Origin: Shimia ponticola
GTDB taxonomy: Bacteria; Pseudomonadota; Alphaproteobacteria; Rhodobacterales; Rhodobacteraceae
Direction: 5' to 3'
NCBI RefSeq assembly: GCF_007995215.1
Contig: NZ_VCDK01000003.1
Span: 930,001-994,000 of the forward strand
DNA length: 64,000 bases
Made by a program: the position numbers and the translations under genes. Each line of letters begins with the position of its first letter. Positions within the stretch are counted from its first letter, which is position 1. A model generated the notes under the pieces. That model made no database searches. It was given only the letters and a program-made list of their open reading frames with translations, and was not told where the DNA came from. Positions 20,764 through 29,956 of this stretch are shown here, piece after piece.

Positions 20764-21386
20764 TGCACGCCGCGCCCCAACCGCGCCGATAGCCGCAAAG
20801 CATGGCTCGCATCCTGCGCCGCAACTGGCATCACCGGGTCATAGGCTGCGCGCACGACGTCGGCCACGTCAGGCCGCAGGATCGTCGTCCCATCCATCAC
20901 CGCCAGCGGCGAAGCATCGGTGAAGGCTTGATCCGACCACAGCAAAACCGTTTGAACGGCTTGGCTCAGCGCCAGCGTATCCGCCGAAACAGAAGCCAGG
21001 TTCTCGTCCATGCGCACAAACACAAACGCCGCTTTGATCGCGCCTGACTCTTCAAATCGGAACACCCGGTATTGATTGGCATCCGCCGCTTTCAGCCGTC
21101 CAAGCAAAGGCTGTAGGTCCGGGATCATATCGCCCAGCCGCGGCACCTGCCCCAGCTCATCCCAATCACGGATGAAAAACACCATGAGGTTCGCGCCGAG
21201 TTCGGGGTCGGTCTCAGCCATCTTGTGGCCCGCCAGCACAACAACTGCCTCAAACGCCGCTTTCACAACATCCAGCGTCTGCTGTTCGACGCCAAAGACC
21301 ACCGGCACGATGGGCCGCTGCCACCGGGCAAACACATAGTCACCGTTGGATCGGGTAAAGAGTTTCTCAACAGTCGCCTGGTCCAT
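20760..21386 (-). CDS. Conserved hypothetical protein between ruvB and ybgC
   Basis: 208 aa, not recognised. It looks soluble, with no signal peptide or membrane helix. Visible features are a FFIRDWDELGQVPRL stretch near 75 and a likely alpha/beta pattern ending in a short basic tail. The ATG at 21386 has AGGAG five bases upstream; a GTG two codons earlier overlaps that site and is less likely. Its stop overlaps the next gene by four bases, suggesting a shared role or at least shared expression with the NTF2-like and YbgC proteins. Confidence 0.7.
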   Translation of the reverse strand: MDQATVEKLFTRSNGDYVFARWQRPIVPVVFGVEQQTLDVVKAAFEAVVVLAGHKMAETDPELGANLMVFFIRDWDELGQVPRLGDMIPDLQPLLGRLKAADANQYRVFRFEESGAIKAAFVFVRMDENLASVSADTLALSQAVQTVLLWSDQAFTDASPLAVMDGTTILRPDVADVVRAAYDPVMPVAAQDASHALRLSARLGRGVQ

Positions 21387-21450
21387 GCTCACTCCTGCTT
21401 AAACGGCTGCAACACCTAACGGCGCGGACACAAAGCACCAGCCCCAACCC

Positions 21451-21482
21451 TTCTATGTTTCAAAAAAACTCCCGCCGGAGGC
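21451..21482 (-). repeat. Short dispersed repeat / terminator-like element after ruvB
   Basis: On the minus strand GCCTCCGGCGGGAG is followed by seven T, then GAAACATAGAA. Nearly the same text (GCCTCCGGCGGGAG, six T, GGGAAAGATGAAG) occurs on the minus strand at 7804-7835 between fhs and folD. Both lie just downstream of a stop codon. Here the CTCC/GGAG stem is short, so the element is only a weak terminator by itself. Confidence 0.55.
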
Positions 21483-21509
21483 CTTCGGTTTTTGGCATGA
21501 AAACCGAAA

Positions 21510-22529
21510 TCAGCCAAAGAGATCGGTCTGCCCCTTGGGCGCAGGCATTCCCAGATGATCCCAAGCCTTCTGCGCCAACATCCGCCCGCGCGGCGTGCGC
21601 TGGATCAAACCTTGCTGTAGCAGATAAGGTTCAATTACCTCTTCAATCGCATCGCGGCTTTCACTCAACGCTGCCGAAATCGTCTCGACCCCCACCGGGC
21701 CGCCCGCGTAATTCTCAGCCAATAACCGCAAATACCGCCGGTCCGCGCCATCCAGCCCCAGATGATCAACGCCAAGCCGGGTGAGAGCGTTATCGGCCAG
21801 CGCCTGCGTGACACGCCCATCGCCTTCGACCACAGCAAAATCCACCACGCGGCGCAGCAGCCGGCCTGCAATGCGCGGTGTCCCCCGCGCGCGCTTTGCA
21901 ATTTCCATCGCGCCATCGGGCTCCGCAGGCGCACCCAGCAAACGCGCACCACGTGTCACAATCTCATGCAACTCATCGACTGTGTAGAATTGTAACCGTG
22001 TCGGAATGCCGAACCTGTCGCGTAAAGGCGTTGTCAGCAGACCCAGCCGCGTCGTCGCGCCAACAAGCGTAAAGGGCTGCAACTCAATCCGCACTGTCCG
22101 CGCCGCTGGCCCTTCACCGATCACCAGGTCCAGTTCAAAGTCCTCCATCGCCGGATAAAGGACTTCTTCCACCGCCGGGTTCAGCCGATGAATCTCGTCG
22201 ATGAAAAGGACATCCCGCGCCTCAAGATTGGTCAGGATCGCCGCCAGATCGCCAGCCTTGGCCAGCACCGGCCCAGAGGTCATCCGAAACCCAACGCCCA
22301 ATTCGCGTGCCATGATCTGCGCAAGCGTCGTCTTGCCCAGCCCGGGAGGACCGTGAAACAGCACGTGATCCATCGCTTCACCGCGCCGCCGCGCGCTTTC
22401 CACGAAAATGCGCAGGTTCGCCCGCGCCTCCGCCTGCCCGATAAACTCATCAAGGCTCTGCGGCCGCAGCGCGCGATCGGAATCTTCCGGCTGACGATCC
22501 GGCCTCAATGTCGGGTCTGGTTCGTTCAT
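21510..22529 (-). CDS. ruvB: Holliday junction branch migration ATPase RuvB
   Basis: 339 aa. Walker [10 protein letters not shown], Walker [10 protein letters not shown], sensor-1 [18 protein letters not shown] and the C-terminal winged helix ([14 protein letters not shown]) are all present. It forms the hexameric motor that drives branch migration with RuvA. It follows ruvA by three bases. RuvC, A and B are encoded together in that order. Confidence 0.97.
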   Translation of the reverse strand: MNEPDPTLRPDRQPEDSDRALRPQSLDEFIGQAEARANLRIFVESARRRGEAMDHVLFHGPPGLGKTTLAQIMARELGVGFRMTSGPVLAKAGDLAAILTNLEARDVLFIDEIHRLNPAVEEVLYPAMEDFELDLVIGEGPAARTVRIELQPFTLVGATTRLGLLTTPLRDRFGIPTRLQFYTVDELHEIVTRGARLLGAPAEPDGAMEIAKRARGTPRIAGRLLRRVVDFAVVEGDGRVTQALADNALTRLGVDHLGLDGADRRYLRLLAENYAGGPVGVETISAALSESRDAIEEVIEPYLLQQGLIQRTPRGRMLAQKAWDHLGMPAPKGQTDLFG

Positions 22530-22532
22530 ACC

Positions 22533-23186
22533 CTACCCTTTCGGAGCCAGAAGTTTCAGCGCCGCCCGGATCAGATCGGCCTCGCCATCTGCGCCAGCGC
22601 CAGCCGCTTCTGCCACGGCAGAGGCCGCTTCGGACGGGCCATATCCAAGGTTTTGAAGCGCGGACAAGGCGGCTGCTTGTCCTGATCCAGCGGCCGTTGC
22701 CGGCGCGGCTGGAACCGCTGGTTCAATCACGTCTTCGGCTGCGCCATCCGGTACAGGCCCACCGACATTGCCCATGGCCATCACCGCTGGGGCTTTGTCC
22801 TTCAGTTCCGCAATCACGCGCTGCGCAATCTTTGGCCCAACGCCCTTGGCCGTCGCGACTGCACCGTGATCCCCCAACGCAATCGCGCGGCTCACACCGT
22901 CCGGTCCCAATGCGCCCAGAATGGCCAAGGACGCCTTGGCCCCGACGCCCTGCACCGAAATCAATAAGCGGTGCCATTCCTTTTCCACGAGGCTCAGAAA
23001 CCCGAAGAGTTGCAGATTGTCTTCTCGCACCAGCAATTCGGTGTACAGTGCCACGGCCTCTCCGTTTCCCGGCAAAGCCGCCATTGTCCGCTCTGAGCAG
23101 TAGACAAGGTATCCAACGCCTCGCACGTCGATCAGAACGTGGTCCGTGGCGCGGTAATCAATGCGGCCTGCGATCTTGCCAATCAT
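22533..23186 (-). CDS. ruvA: Holliday junction DNA helicase subunit RuvA
   Basis: 217 aa. It begins [28 protein letters not shown], the OB-fold domain, followed by two helix-hairpin-helix motifs ([19 protein letters not shown] and [19 protein letters not shown]), an Ala/Pro linker and a C-terminal RuvB-binding domain ([15 protein letters not shown]). It clamps the four-way junction and loads RuvB. Its ATG overlaps the ruvC stop by four bases. Confidence 0.97.
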   Translation of the reverse strand: MIGKIAGRIDYRATDHVLIDVRGVGYLVYCSERTMAALPGNGEAVALYTELLVREDNLQLFGFLSLVEKEWHRLLISVQGVGAKASLAILGALGPDGVSRAIALGDHGAVATAKGVGPKIAQRVIAELKDKAPAVMAMGNVGGPVPDGAAEDVIEPAVPAAPATAAGSGQAAALSALQNLGYGPSEAASAVAEAAGAGADGEADLIRAALKLLAPKG

Positions 23187-23707
23187 CCTGCAGCCCCCGC
23201 GCGACGGTCCAACCGTGCCATTGCCTTGGCCAGCGGAACTGCCGATTGCATGTGATGTGCGTGGCAGATCGCAATGGCCAGCGCGTCGATGGCGTCTGGT
23301 CCGGCCAGCTTGGCGCCCGGCAATTGAATGCCCACCATATGCGCAACCTGTGCCTTGTCAGCATGGCCCACCCCGACCACCGACTTTTTCACTGCGTTGG
23401 GGGCATATTCGCCAATGTTCAAACCAACCTCTGCCAAAGCCAACATCGCGACGCCGCGCGCCTGCCCAAGCTTCAGCGTTCCAGCCCCGTCTTTGTTCAC
23501 AAACGTCTGCTCAACAGCCGCGCCGTCAGGCTGATAGGTTGAAACGATTTCGCGCAATTGCTCAAACAGTAAAAACAGCCGCGGTCCAAGCGGTCCTGTC
23601 GCGCTGGTGCATTGTCCATTTGCCACGTGACTGAGTCGGGAACCGTTGATGTCGATCACCCCCCAGCCCATGCTGCGAAGGCCCGGATCGATGCCTAAAA
23701 CCCGCAT
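23183..23707 (-). CDS. ruvC: Holliday junction resolvase RuvC
   Basis: 174 aa. The RNase H-like start [16 protein letters not shown] contains the first catalytic Asp (Asp7); the [10 protein letters not shown] region and the C-terminal [15 protein letters not shown] carry the other acidic residues. The ATG at 23707 has AGGGAA upstream; the in-frame extension to 23770 has no family similarity. First gene of the long minus-strand block. Confidence 0.96.
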   Translation of the reverse strand: MRVLGIDPGLRSMGWGVIDINGSRLSHVANGQCTSATGPLGPRLFLLFEQLREIVSTYQPDGAAVEQTFVNKDGAGTLKLGQARGVAMLALAEVGLNIGEYAPNAVKKSVVGVGHADKAQVAHMVGIQLPGAKLAGPDAIDALAIAICHAHHMQSAVPLAKAMARLDRRAGAAG

Positions 23708-24056
23708 ACCTGTTCCCTGCGCCTGTATTTGTGTTGTCGTTTTCCCACGGTTAGCACGAAACGCGAACATCCGCCAATCCCCCTTGCCGCAGCGTGGCAG
23801 AGTTCAAAACCGACACGCGTGTTGTCGCGTTCAAGACCCGCGATCAAAATACGCCATTCCAAGGCCAAATTACGACGCCGGTGATGTCGATATTTTTCAA
23901 TTATTACAGTTAATTAAGCGCAGATCACAGCTATGCACACAGGGCATAGGACCCATGCAAAAAATACCTCTAGAAAAGCGAAATTCAGGGGCCTACCTGC
24001 GCCTCATGAAACGGCGTCACGCCGCAAACTGAAACCAGCCAAGAAGGACGACCCAA
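23708..24056. other. Divergent region between ruvC and the DUF1127 gene
   Basis: This 349-bp stretch should contain the ruvC promoter (minus) and the DUF1127 promoter (plus). An AT-rich core at about 23885-23915 is the most promoter-like part. A 25-codon frame at 23955-24032 has AGGA just upstream of its ATG and ends 24 bp before the DUF1127 start; its product is basic (MQKIPLEKRNSGAYLRLMKR, then RHAAN). It could be a small protein or leader peptide, but evidence is thin. Confidence 0.4.
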
Positions 24057-24269
24057 ATGGCCGCTTTTGACACCACCCGCCCGTTCGCCACCGTCACCTC
24101 TGGTGCTGGTGTTGCTCATTTCTTCTCGCGTGCTTTCGGCGCCATCGCCGCGTGGAACGACGCACGCGTGACCCGCAACGAGCTGGAAAAACTGACCGCG
24201 CGCGAACTGAACGACATCGGCCTCGTGCCCGGTGACATCGAAGAGATCGCCGTGCGCCACGCGCGTTAA
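24057..24269 (+). CDS. DUF1127 (YjiS-like) small protein
   Basis: 70 aa. The C-terminal part LEKLTARELNDIGLVPGDIEEIAVRHAR is the DUF1127 motif (basic/amphipathic helix with L-x-D-I-G-L). Members are short, arginine-containing proteins; in other alphaproteobacteria they have been linked to RNA turnover and phosphate or stress adaptation. AAGGA lies 9 bp upstream. It is monocistronic and ends at a strong bidirectional terminator. Confidence 0.88.
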   Translation: MAAFDTTRPFATVTSGAGVAHFFSRAFGAIAAWNDARVTRNELEKLTARELNDIGLVPGDIEEIAVRHAR

Positions 24270-24326
24270 TTGAATACGCATTTCGGCGCAGCGGCTCCTC
24301 CCTCCGCTGTGCTGGAACGCAAGCAG

Positions 24327-24356
24327 AAAGGCCGCGTCCCAAGGGACGCGGCCTTT
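24327..24356. terminator. Bidirectional intrinsic terminator
   Basis: A 14-bp perfect inverted repeat (AAAGGCCGCGTCCC and its complement) with a 2-base centre has T on the plus side and A on the minus side. It serves the DUF1127 gene and the convergent gene ending at 24398. Confidence 0.9.
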
Positions 24357-24397
24357 GTCGTTTCAGAGCAAAACGAGAGGCTAGGACTGCGCGACGG

Positions 24398-24757
24398 TTA
24401 GAGGCGTTTGTCGCGCAGCGAATTGGCTTGATCGGCCAACCACTGAGTGGCCGGATCGATGGCCATGATGCGGGCTGCGTAGCTTTCGGCCACGGTCCCG
24501 TTTTCCAAAAGCGCCAGCCGAGTCTGGTAGGTCGATGGACCCAAGGACGCGACAAGGAACGCCTTGAAGGCGATGCCGCCAGCGATCACCATCGCCGCGG
24601 TCTTAAGCATTCGGACAAGCCGATAAGAACGGCGAGGCCGCATTACCAAAAGACCGTCTTTACGCATGTAAGTCGATGCGCCACGTGCCATCCGGCGGTG
24701 TGTGCGCTGAAGGCGTCCTATCCGACGCGCGAAACTCGTATCGACATGAGCAGCCAT
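24398..24757 (-). CDS. Small single-pass membrane protein, unknown
   Basis: 119 aa, not recognised. A strongly basic N-terminal half (many Arg) precedes one membrane helix at about 54-72 (TAAMVIAGGIAFKAFLVASLG), then a soluble tail with LLENGTVAESYAARIMAIDPATQWLADQ-type helical text. The basic side suggests N-in, with the tail in the periplasm. The ATG at 24757 has AAGGG upstream and is preferred over the in-frame start at 24790. It lies 105 bp downstream of prmA on the same strand. Confidence 0.7.
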   Translation of the reverse strand: MAAHVDTSFARRIGRLQRTHRRMARGASTYMRKDGLLVMRPRRSYRLVRMLKTAAMVIAGGIAFKAFLVASLGPSTYQTRLALLENGTVAESYAARIMAIDPATQWLADQANSLRDKRL

Positions 24758-24862
24758 GTCATGAACCCTTTTGCAGGCCCCCGCCCACATGTGTTCTTTA
24801 TCCGGTTCGAATGTGTCAGAAATGGGGCAGTTTCGGCAAAATCGACGAAAACAAGGCGGTTT

Positions 24863-25735
24863 CTAGGTCGCCTTGATCAGCGTTAGCGTCGCCCACTCAA
24901 CAATCTCGGCGCGACGCACCAGATTGTATCCTGATTGTGCATAAGCCTCGATAACTTCGTCGGCCTGATCCACCAGCAGACCCGACAGAATCAGGTATCC
25001 ACCCTCAGCCGAATTTGCAGCCATATGCGGAGCAAGGTCGATGAGCGGCCCTTTGAGAATATTGGCAAAGATCAGATCAAACGGCGCGCGCCCTGACAGG
25101 TCGGGATGATCGAAGCCTGCGGCCTCGACACAGTGCACCCGTCCAACCAACCCGTTCGCAGCAACATTGGCCTCGGCCACTTCGACGGCCACCTGATCAA
25201 TGTCGCTCGCTAGCACCGTTTCGGGAAACACACGCGCCGCCGCCATCGCCAGCACCGCTGTACCACAGCCGATGTCCGCGACATTTTGAAAGGCTGTGCC
25301 TTCCTCCAGCAAGGCGTCAAACGCCTCCAGACAACCCTTGGTCGTGCCATGGTGCCCGGTGCCAAAGGCCATCGCGGCCTCGATCAGCAGCGGTTCTACA
25401 TCATCCGGCACCGTGTCAGCATCATGCGAGCCATAGACATAAAATCGACCGGCCCGCACAGGAGACAACTCGCGCCGGACCTTGGCGACCCAATCCACCT
25501 CTGGCAGTTCCGAAACCACGAACTCAGCCGCCTGATGCACCGCCGCCAGCAGCGCCAAGGCAATCTCGTCCGGCGCTTCGATGAAATAGGCTCCGACTTC
25601 CCATGTGCCTGACCCGTCTTCGATCTCAAAGACGCCAACGCCCGTAGGTTCCGGCGTTACGCCCTCCAGCGCTTCGCCCAAGGCTTCGGCGCGGGATTTG
25701 TCGGACAGGGTGGTGAAGGCGGTGAAGGTCGGCAT
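24863..25735 (-). CDS. prmA: Ribosomal protein L11 methyltransferase
   Basis: 290 aa. The N-terminal substrate-binding domain (1-100) is followed by a class I methyltransferase domain: AFGTGHHGTTKGCLEAF, motif I VADIGCGTAVLAMAAA, acidic loop ASDIDQVAVEVA and the N6-methyltransferase-like NILKGPL. It trimethylates L11 in the cytoplasm. Start and length agree with the family. msrA lies 88 bp upstream. Confidence 0.92.
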   Translation of the reverse strand: MPTFTAFTTLSDKSRAEALGEALEGVTPEPTGVGVFEIEDGSGTWEVGAYFIEAPDEIALALLAAVHQAAEFVVSELPEVDWVAKVRRELSPVRAGRFYVYGSHDADTVPDDVEPLLIEAAMAFGTGHHGTTKGCLEAFDALLEEGTAFQNVADIGCGTAVLAMAAARVFPETVLASDIDQVAVEVAEANVAANGLVGRVHCVEAAGFDHPDLSGRAPFDLIFANILKGPLIDLAPHMAANSAEGGYLILSGLLVDQADEVIEAYAQSGYNLVRRAEIVEWATLTLIKAT

Positions 25736-25823
25736 GGGCAGGCTCCGAATATCGGGGCCCCAACAAAAACGGCGGAACCCTCAGGTCCCGCCGCTATAGC
25801 GATTACGCGCTCACCCGCAAGTA

Positions 25824-26477
25824 TCAGGCGCCGGTGCCAATCGGACAGGTCACCCCTGTGCCGCCAATCCCGCAATACCCGTTGGGGTTCTTTGCGAGGT
25901 ATTGCTGGTGGTAGTCTTCGGCATAGAAGAACTCGGGCGCATCCACGATCTCGGTCGTGATTTGCCCATAGCCCGCCTTGCTGAGGCGCGGGGCAAACAT
26001 CTCTTTCGACGCCTCAGCAGCCGCTTTCTGAGCGTCGGTATATGTGTAGATGCCGGACCGGTACTGCGTGCCACGATCATTGCCCTGACGCATGCCTTGG
26101 GTTGGGTCATGGCCCTCCCAGAAAACTTGCAAAAGCTGATCATAGCTGATCACGGATGGATCATAGATGACGCGCACGACCTCATTATGGCCCGTCTGAC
26201 CGGTGCAGACCTCTTCATAGGTGGCGTTCGGCGTATAGCCCCCCGCATAGCCGACCATCGTGACGTAAACGCCGTTCAGCCCCCAAAACATCCGTTCGAC
26301 GCCCCAGAAACAGCCCATGCCAAACATGGCCTCTTCCATGCCGTCTGGCACGTCGCCTTTAAGCGGGCGGCCATTTACAAAATGCATCTCGGCAGTCGGG
26401 ATCGCCATCGGACGTCCCGGCAGGGCAGCATCCTGCGCGACCATTTCCATTTTCTTCGTCGAAAGCAGCGAAAACAT
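25824..26477 (-). CDS. msrA: Peptide methionine-S-sulfoxide reductase MsrA
   Basis: 217 aa. The catalytic motif [13 protein letters not shown] places the active Cys at 56. The core ([32 protein letters not shown]) is complete, and the C-terminal [14 protein letters not shown] supplies resolving cysteines. It repairs the S-epimer of oxidised methionine. A 45-residue N-terminal extension before the core has no signal peptide. GAGGAG lies 7 bases upstream of the ATG. Confidence 0.95.
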   Translation of the reverse strand: MFSLLSTKKMEMVAQDAALPGRPMAIPTAEMHFVNGRPLKGDVPDGMEEAMFGMGCFWGVERMFWGLNGVYVTMVGYAGGYTPNATYEEVCTGQTGHNEVVRVIYDPSVISYDQLLQVFWEGHDPTQGMRQGNDRGTQYRSGIYTYTDAQKAAAEASKEMFAPRLSKAGYGQITTEIVDAPEFFYAEDYHQQYLAKNPNGYCGIGGTGVTCPIGTGA

Positions 26478-26602
26478 TCAAAGCTCCTCTTCATCGGCTT
26501 GCTGCAGATGTAGGCGCGCAGGTAATTTTTTTCCATCTCACACTGTTGCCGCGCCTCGATCTTCCGGTCACGTTAGTGGCATTCAGTGAAAGGAAATCGG
26601 CT

Positions 26603-27016
26603 GTGTTGCGGGCTTTGGGAATTATCTTTTTGGTTTTGATCGTACTGGTGGGCGGGGGCCTCATTTTCGGTCTTTCCAGCAGCGGCACAGAACGCGACCT
26701 CGCGCGCACCTTTATTTCACATGTGTCTGACCGTGATTTCCCGTCGATGCGGGACATGATGCACCCAGAACTCGCCAAACAGTTCCCGATTGAGACACTG
26801 TCCAGAGAATTGGGGCAAGTCGCCGTTTACGATGATGTCAATTTTAACGGTTTCAACGTTGGAACGAATGGCACCACGATCAACGGCTCTGCGAGTACCG
26901 CTAGCGGGTGCACCAGCCCGATGACCTTCACATTTCGCGACGACATCATCATCGCGTTCACGATCAATCCGCTATGCTTTGACCCTACTCGGCCGGGGTT
27001 GGAGCAATCGACTTAA
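26603..27016 (+). CDS. Membrane-anchored small protein, possibly NTF2/DUF3887-like
   Basis: 137 aa. One N-terminal helix (ALGIIFLVLIVLVGGGLIFG) anchors a soluble domain beginning near RTFISHVSDRDFPSMRDMMHPEL. That opening, a helix followed by L-x-x-x-x-H-P-E-L, recalls DUF3887/NTF2-like domains but the match is weak. Two cysteines in the last third could form a disulfide. The GTG at 26603 has AAAGGAAA upstream and defines the start; the open frame further left has no such site. Its 3' end overlaps the convergent MFS gene by 32 bp. Confidence 0.65.
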   Translation: MLRALGIIFLVLIVLVGGGLIFGLSSSGTERDLARTFISHVSDRDFPSMRDMMHPELAKQFPIETLSRELGQVAVYDDVNFNGFNVGTNGTTINGSASTASGCTSPMTFTFRDDIIIAFTINPLCFDPTRPGLEQST

Positions 27017-28214
27017 AGATCGTTTCGTTGCCCGGTTCCGGGTGACGCGGGATCAGCAGAGCCAGCACCAAAGACGTGAACGCCATCGCCGCCGCGAGGA
27101 AGAACACAGCCCCCGGTGACACGATCCAAAGATACCCCAAGGCCGCAGGCAAAAAGACCGCTGCAATGTGGTTGATGGTAAAGGCCACCGCCGCCGTTGG
27201 CGCGATGTCACCGGGATCAGCGATCTTCTGGAAATAGGTCTTGAGCGCCAAGGCCAGCGCAAAGAACAGGTGATCCAGAACATACAGTGCCGCCGCAAGA
27301 AGCACGCCCCAGCCGAACCAGTAGATGCCGCCATAGGCGAGAAAGACCAAAACCAGACCGACATATTCAAACGCCAGCGCGTTTCGTTCGCCGAAATGGC
27401 CCACCGCCCGTCCAAAGAGCGGTGCCAGAACCATGTTGGCCACGAGGTTGATCAGATAAAGTGCCGTGATCTCATGAACGTCGAACCCAAACCGTTCGAC
27501 CATCATGAACCCGGCAAAAACAACAAAGATCTGCCGCCGCGCGCCGGACATGAATTGGAGCGCGTAATACAGCCAATACCGGCGTCGCAGGATCATCTTC
27601 TTCACCTGCGGGTGAGGAGCTTCGAACTGTGGAAACGCCAAGATACAATAGGCAACGATGGCCAGACTCGCACCGCCAGCAATCATGTAGACAGTGTTAT
27701 AGGACAGGCCCAGCGCCTCCCAGGTCAGAACAATCGACGTGTAGGCCACCAACGTCGCCCCCGACCCAATGGCCAACAGCCACCCCAGAATCCGCGGCGC
27801 TTCTTCTTTGGTCAGCCACTGCAACTGGAGGCTCTGGTTCACGGTTTCGTAGTAGTGAAAGCCAATCGAACTCAGCATCGTGACGGTCAAAATCCCGCCC
27901 ATCGACGGGAATTGTGCGGTGATCATCGTAGCCACAGCCAACATCACGAGCGACACCAGGCCCAGCACCTGTTCACGCATGAAAATGATGATCGCGATCA
28001 CACCGACGGCAAAGAAACCGGGAATCTCGCGCACGGTGTGCAACCAGCCAATGTCAGAGCCATCGAAATCCGCAACTTCGATGACGAAATTGTTCAGCAG
28101 AGCTGACCAGGTCGAAAACGCCAGAGGCATGGCAATTGCCATCAACGCCAAGAGCGCGATTGGTTGCTTCCAGAGGGGGAGTTTTTTGGCCTCGGCCAAA
28201 GGCATTGTACGCAT
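26985..28214 (-). CDS. MFS transporter
   Basis: 409 aa with about twelve hydrophobic segments arranged as two six-helix halves and a central basic loop (PQVKKMILRRRYWLYY). This is a major facilitator, but I see no motif that assigns a substrate. The first helix begins after a basic AEAKKLPLWKQP leader. It is 73 bp downstream of the MarR-type gene and on the same strand, so it may belong to the nitroreductase-marR transcript. Confidence 0.82.
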   Translation of the reverse strand: MRTMPLAEAKKLPLWKQPIALLALMAIAMPLAFSTWSALLNNFVIEVADFDGSDIGWLHTVREIPGFFAVGVIAIIIFMREQVLGLVSLVMLAVATMITAQFPSMGGILTVTMLSSIGFHYYETVNQSLQLQWLTKEEAPRILGWLLAIGSGATLVAYTSIVLTWEALGLSYNTVYMIAGGASLAIVAYCILAFPQFEAPHPQVKKMILRRRYWLYYALQFMSGARRQIFVVFAGFMMVERFGFDVHEITALYLINLVANMVLAPLFGRAVGHFGERNALAFEYVGLVLVFLAYGGIYWFGWGVLLAAALYVLDHLFFALALALKTYFQKIADPGDIAPTAAVAFTINHIAAVFLPAALGYLWIVSPGAVFFLAAAMAFTSLVLALLIPRHPEPGNETIFKSIAPTPAE

Positions 28215-28287
28215 GCCAGCGGCTTACGCCCGTTTTCGGCATCAGAAAAGCCCGCAGGTACAATTCCACGCGCAGATAGACTGTGCG

Positions 28288-28734
28288 CTAATCGCGCCGT
28301 TGGTCGAGCAACGCCCGCAGCTTCTTCAGAAAGGGCAGCACCACTTCCACCTCGCCCGGTTCAATCTCGGGCACAATCGCCTGAAAATCCTGAGCGAGAC
28401 TTTGGATCGTGTCATCCCGGAACGCGCGGCCTGCATCAGTCAGAAACACCAATTTCGACCGTTTATCTTCAGGGTTCGGACGCATCTCGATCCAACCCCG
28501 CGCCTCAAGCCCCGACAGCGTGTGCGTCAGCGAATTCTTGGGCATTTGAAACGCCCGGGCAATCTGCAGCGGCGTACGCCCGTCGCCCAACCGCACCAAA
28601 TGATTGAGGACTGAAAAGTGCGGAAGCACGACACCCTCAGGAGTTCGTGCCTCCATCGCCGCGCGGCTCAGCTGACTGATGATGCCGATCTCGTTCAGTA
28701 GATCGAAAATCGGCGGCGGTCCGTGTTCAGGCAT
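28288..28734 (-). CDS. MarR-family transcriptional regulator
   Basis: 148 aa. The winged helix is clear: LNHLVRLGDGRTPLQIARAFQMPKNSLTHTLSGLEARGWIEMRPNPEDKRSKLVFLTDAGRAF, with the D-x-R-S/K wing. N- and C-terminal helices would form the dimer. Its start overlaps the end of the nitroreductase gene by 8 bp, so the two are co-expressed. It probably binds the tandem site at 29889-29922 and represses this operon (inference). No conserved redox Cys is present, so an OhrR-type switch is unlikely. Confidence 0.9.
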   Translation of the reverse strand: MPEHGPPPIFDLLNEIGIISQLSRAAMEARTPEGVVLPHFSVLNHLVRLGDGRTPLQIARAFQMPKNSLTHTLSGLEARGWIEMRPNPEDKRSKLVFLTDAGRAFRDDTIQSLAQDFQAIVPEIEPGEVEVVLPFLKKLRALLDQRRD

Positions 28735-29872
28735 TCAGCACTTTCGCATCAATCGGCCAGCGCGGGCTGGCAGGCACGTCAGGCCCATAGCCCAGACGGC
28801 ACAACATTTGCACGGTTCCACCAGTCGGGGCCAGCCGTTCATGCGTCCGCGCATATAGGTCTGCCATTTCAGGGTATTCCTGCAAAGGCTGGCTCAGCGG
28901 CTGTAGGCCCAACCCTTGCTCCGTCGCAGCAAGATTCACGCGCACCCAATTCGCGCCCGTCCGAATTTGATCTTCACGCGTATTGGTGGCCGTGGTGATC
29001 CAGACATAAGCCATCGCGCTGTCGGTATTGGCCAGCACAGCCTCCATCCCCTGCTGGAACGACATCGTCGTCGGGTCCATCAGCTTCTCAGGCGTCATCT
29101 GCCCCGCCAGTCGCGCGAATTCGATCATCGGTCCGTTCAGGTCGATCCCATCCGGCGTGCGGTCCGTCGCCCGCGCACCGATCCGCATCACATCCACGCT
29201 TTCCTTAAAGGTGCGCGGCGTTACCAACTCGATCCGCAGCGCCTCTCGCGTGAGGGCGCGAAACTCTTCAACAAAGCCTTCTTCGTTCGACGTTCCGATC
29301 TCCGTGCCCGGCAGCACCGCCGCCTCAAGAGCGGCCAGTTTGTCAGCCTCAACCCCACGCGTCATATCGAACGGTTCCTTCAGGGACCGCCGCGCAGGGA
29401 CATGCGCAAACAATGGATCGGGCGCAGCATCAGTCGCCGCAAACCGCACACGCGCCACCGGTCGCTGATCGAGCGCTGCATCGTCGGACCCATTGGGAAA
29501 CAGATCGACCCGCGCCTCATAACCATCAGCCAGCGCAGCCATGCGCAGCACCTCCAGAAAACAGCCCAGGCCAATCGTGATCTGCCGACTGAACGGATCG
29601 GTATGCGGCAGCAAGCGGTCCGTATCCACATAAAGAACCGCCTCCCCCTCGGTCCTCAGATCAACCATCCATGGCTGCATATTGTGCGGATTGGGCGCAA
29701 GGATCGCCCAGCTGAGCGCACGCATCCGCGGATCATCATACCCGCCCGCCTGCCCCCATGGCGCAGAGGCCGTCCGCGGCATCCGCGTAATTTCATATGC
29801 CGACGCACCAACGGCAGCGGTGATAAATCCTCCACCCAGCAGAGCAATTGTTTTGCGACGAGACAGGGTCAT
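28727..29872 (-). CDS. Acg-like nitroreductase-family protein with Tat signal
   Basis: 381 aa. The N-terminus LSRRKTIALLGGG is a twin-arginine signal with a hydrophobic stretch to about residue 25. Nitroreductase-fold features follow: AILAPNPHNMQPWMV near the start of the mature part (FMN-contacting S/N-x-H-N-x-Q-P), a middle RRSLKEPF, and a C-terminal EQGLGLQPLSQPLQEYPEM. Large size and layout fit the Acg/FMN-binding subgroup. The ATG at 29872 has GGAG upstream; an ATG at 29884 has none. Autoregulation by the coupled MarR gene is likely. Confidence 0.85.
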   Translation of the reverse strand: MTLSRRKTIALLGGGFITAAVGASAYEITRMPRTASAPWGQAGGYDDPRMRALSWAILAPNPHNMQPWMVDLRTEGEAVLYVDTDRLLPHTDPFSRQITIGLGCFLEVLRMAALADGYEARVDLFPNGSDDAALDQRPVARVRFAATDAAPDPLFAHVPARRSLKEPFDMTRGVEADKLAALEAAVLPGTEIGTSNEEGFVEEFRALTREALRIELVTPRTFKESVDVMRIGARATDRTPDGIDLNGPMIEFARLAGQMTPEKLMDPTTMSFQQGMEAVLANTDSAMAYVWITTATNTREDQIRTGANWVRVNLAATEQGLGLQPLSQPLQEYPEMADLYARTHERLAPTGGTVQMLCRLGYGPDVPASPRWPIDAKVLNA

Positions 29873-29888
29873 GCAATTCTCCATTAAT

Positions 29889-29922
29889 GTTCTACATCGA
29901 ACTATATAGTTCTACGTCGAAC
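29889..29922. promoter_or_regulatory. Tandem MarR-type operator
   Basis: Two copies of a 14-bp imperfect palindrome, GTTCTACATCGAAC and GTTCTACGTCGAAC, lie at 29889-29902 and 29909-29922, centre-to-centre 20 bp (two helical turns). They differ at one base. The position is directly upstream of the nitroreductase-marR operon and 87 bp from the divergent lldD-like gene. Confidence 0.75.
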
Positions 29923-29956
29923 TTAATCAAGACTGTACCTTGCTGCACCCGTCGCA

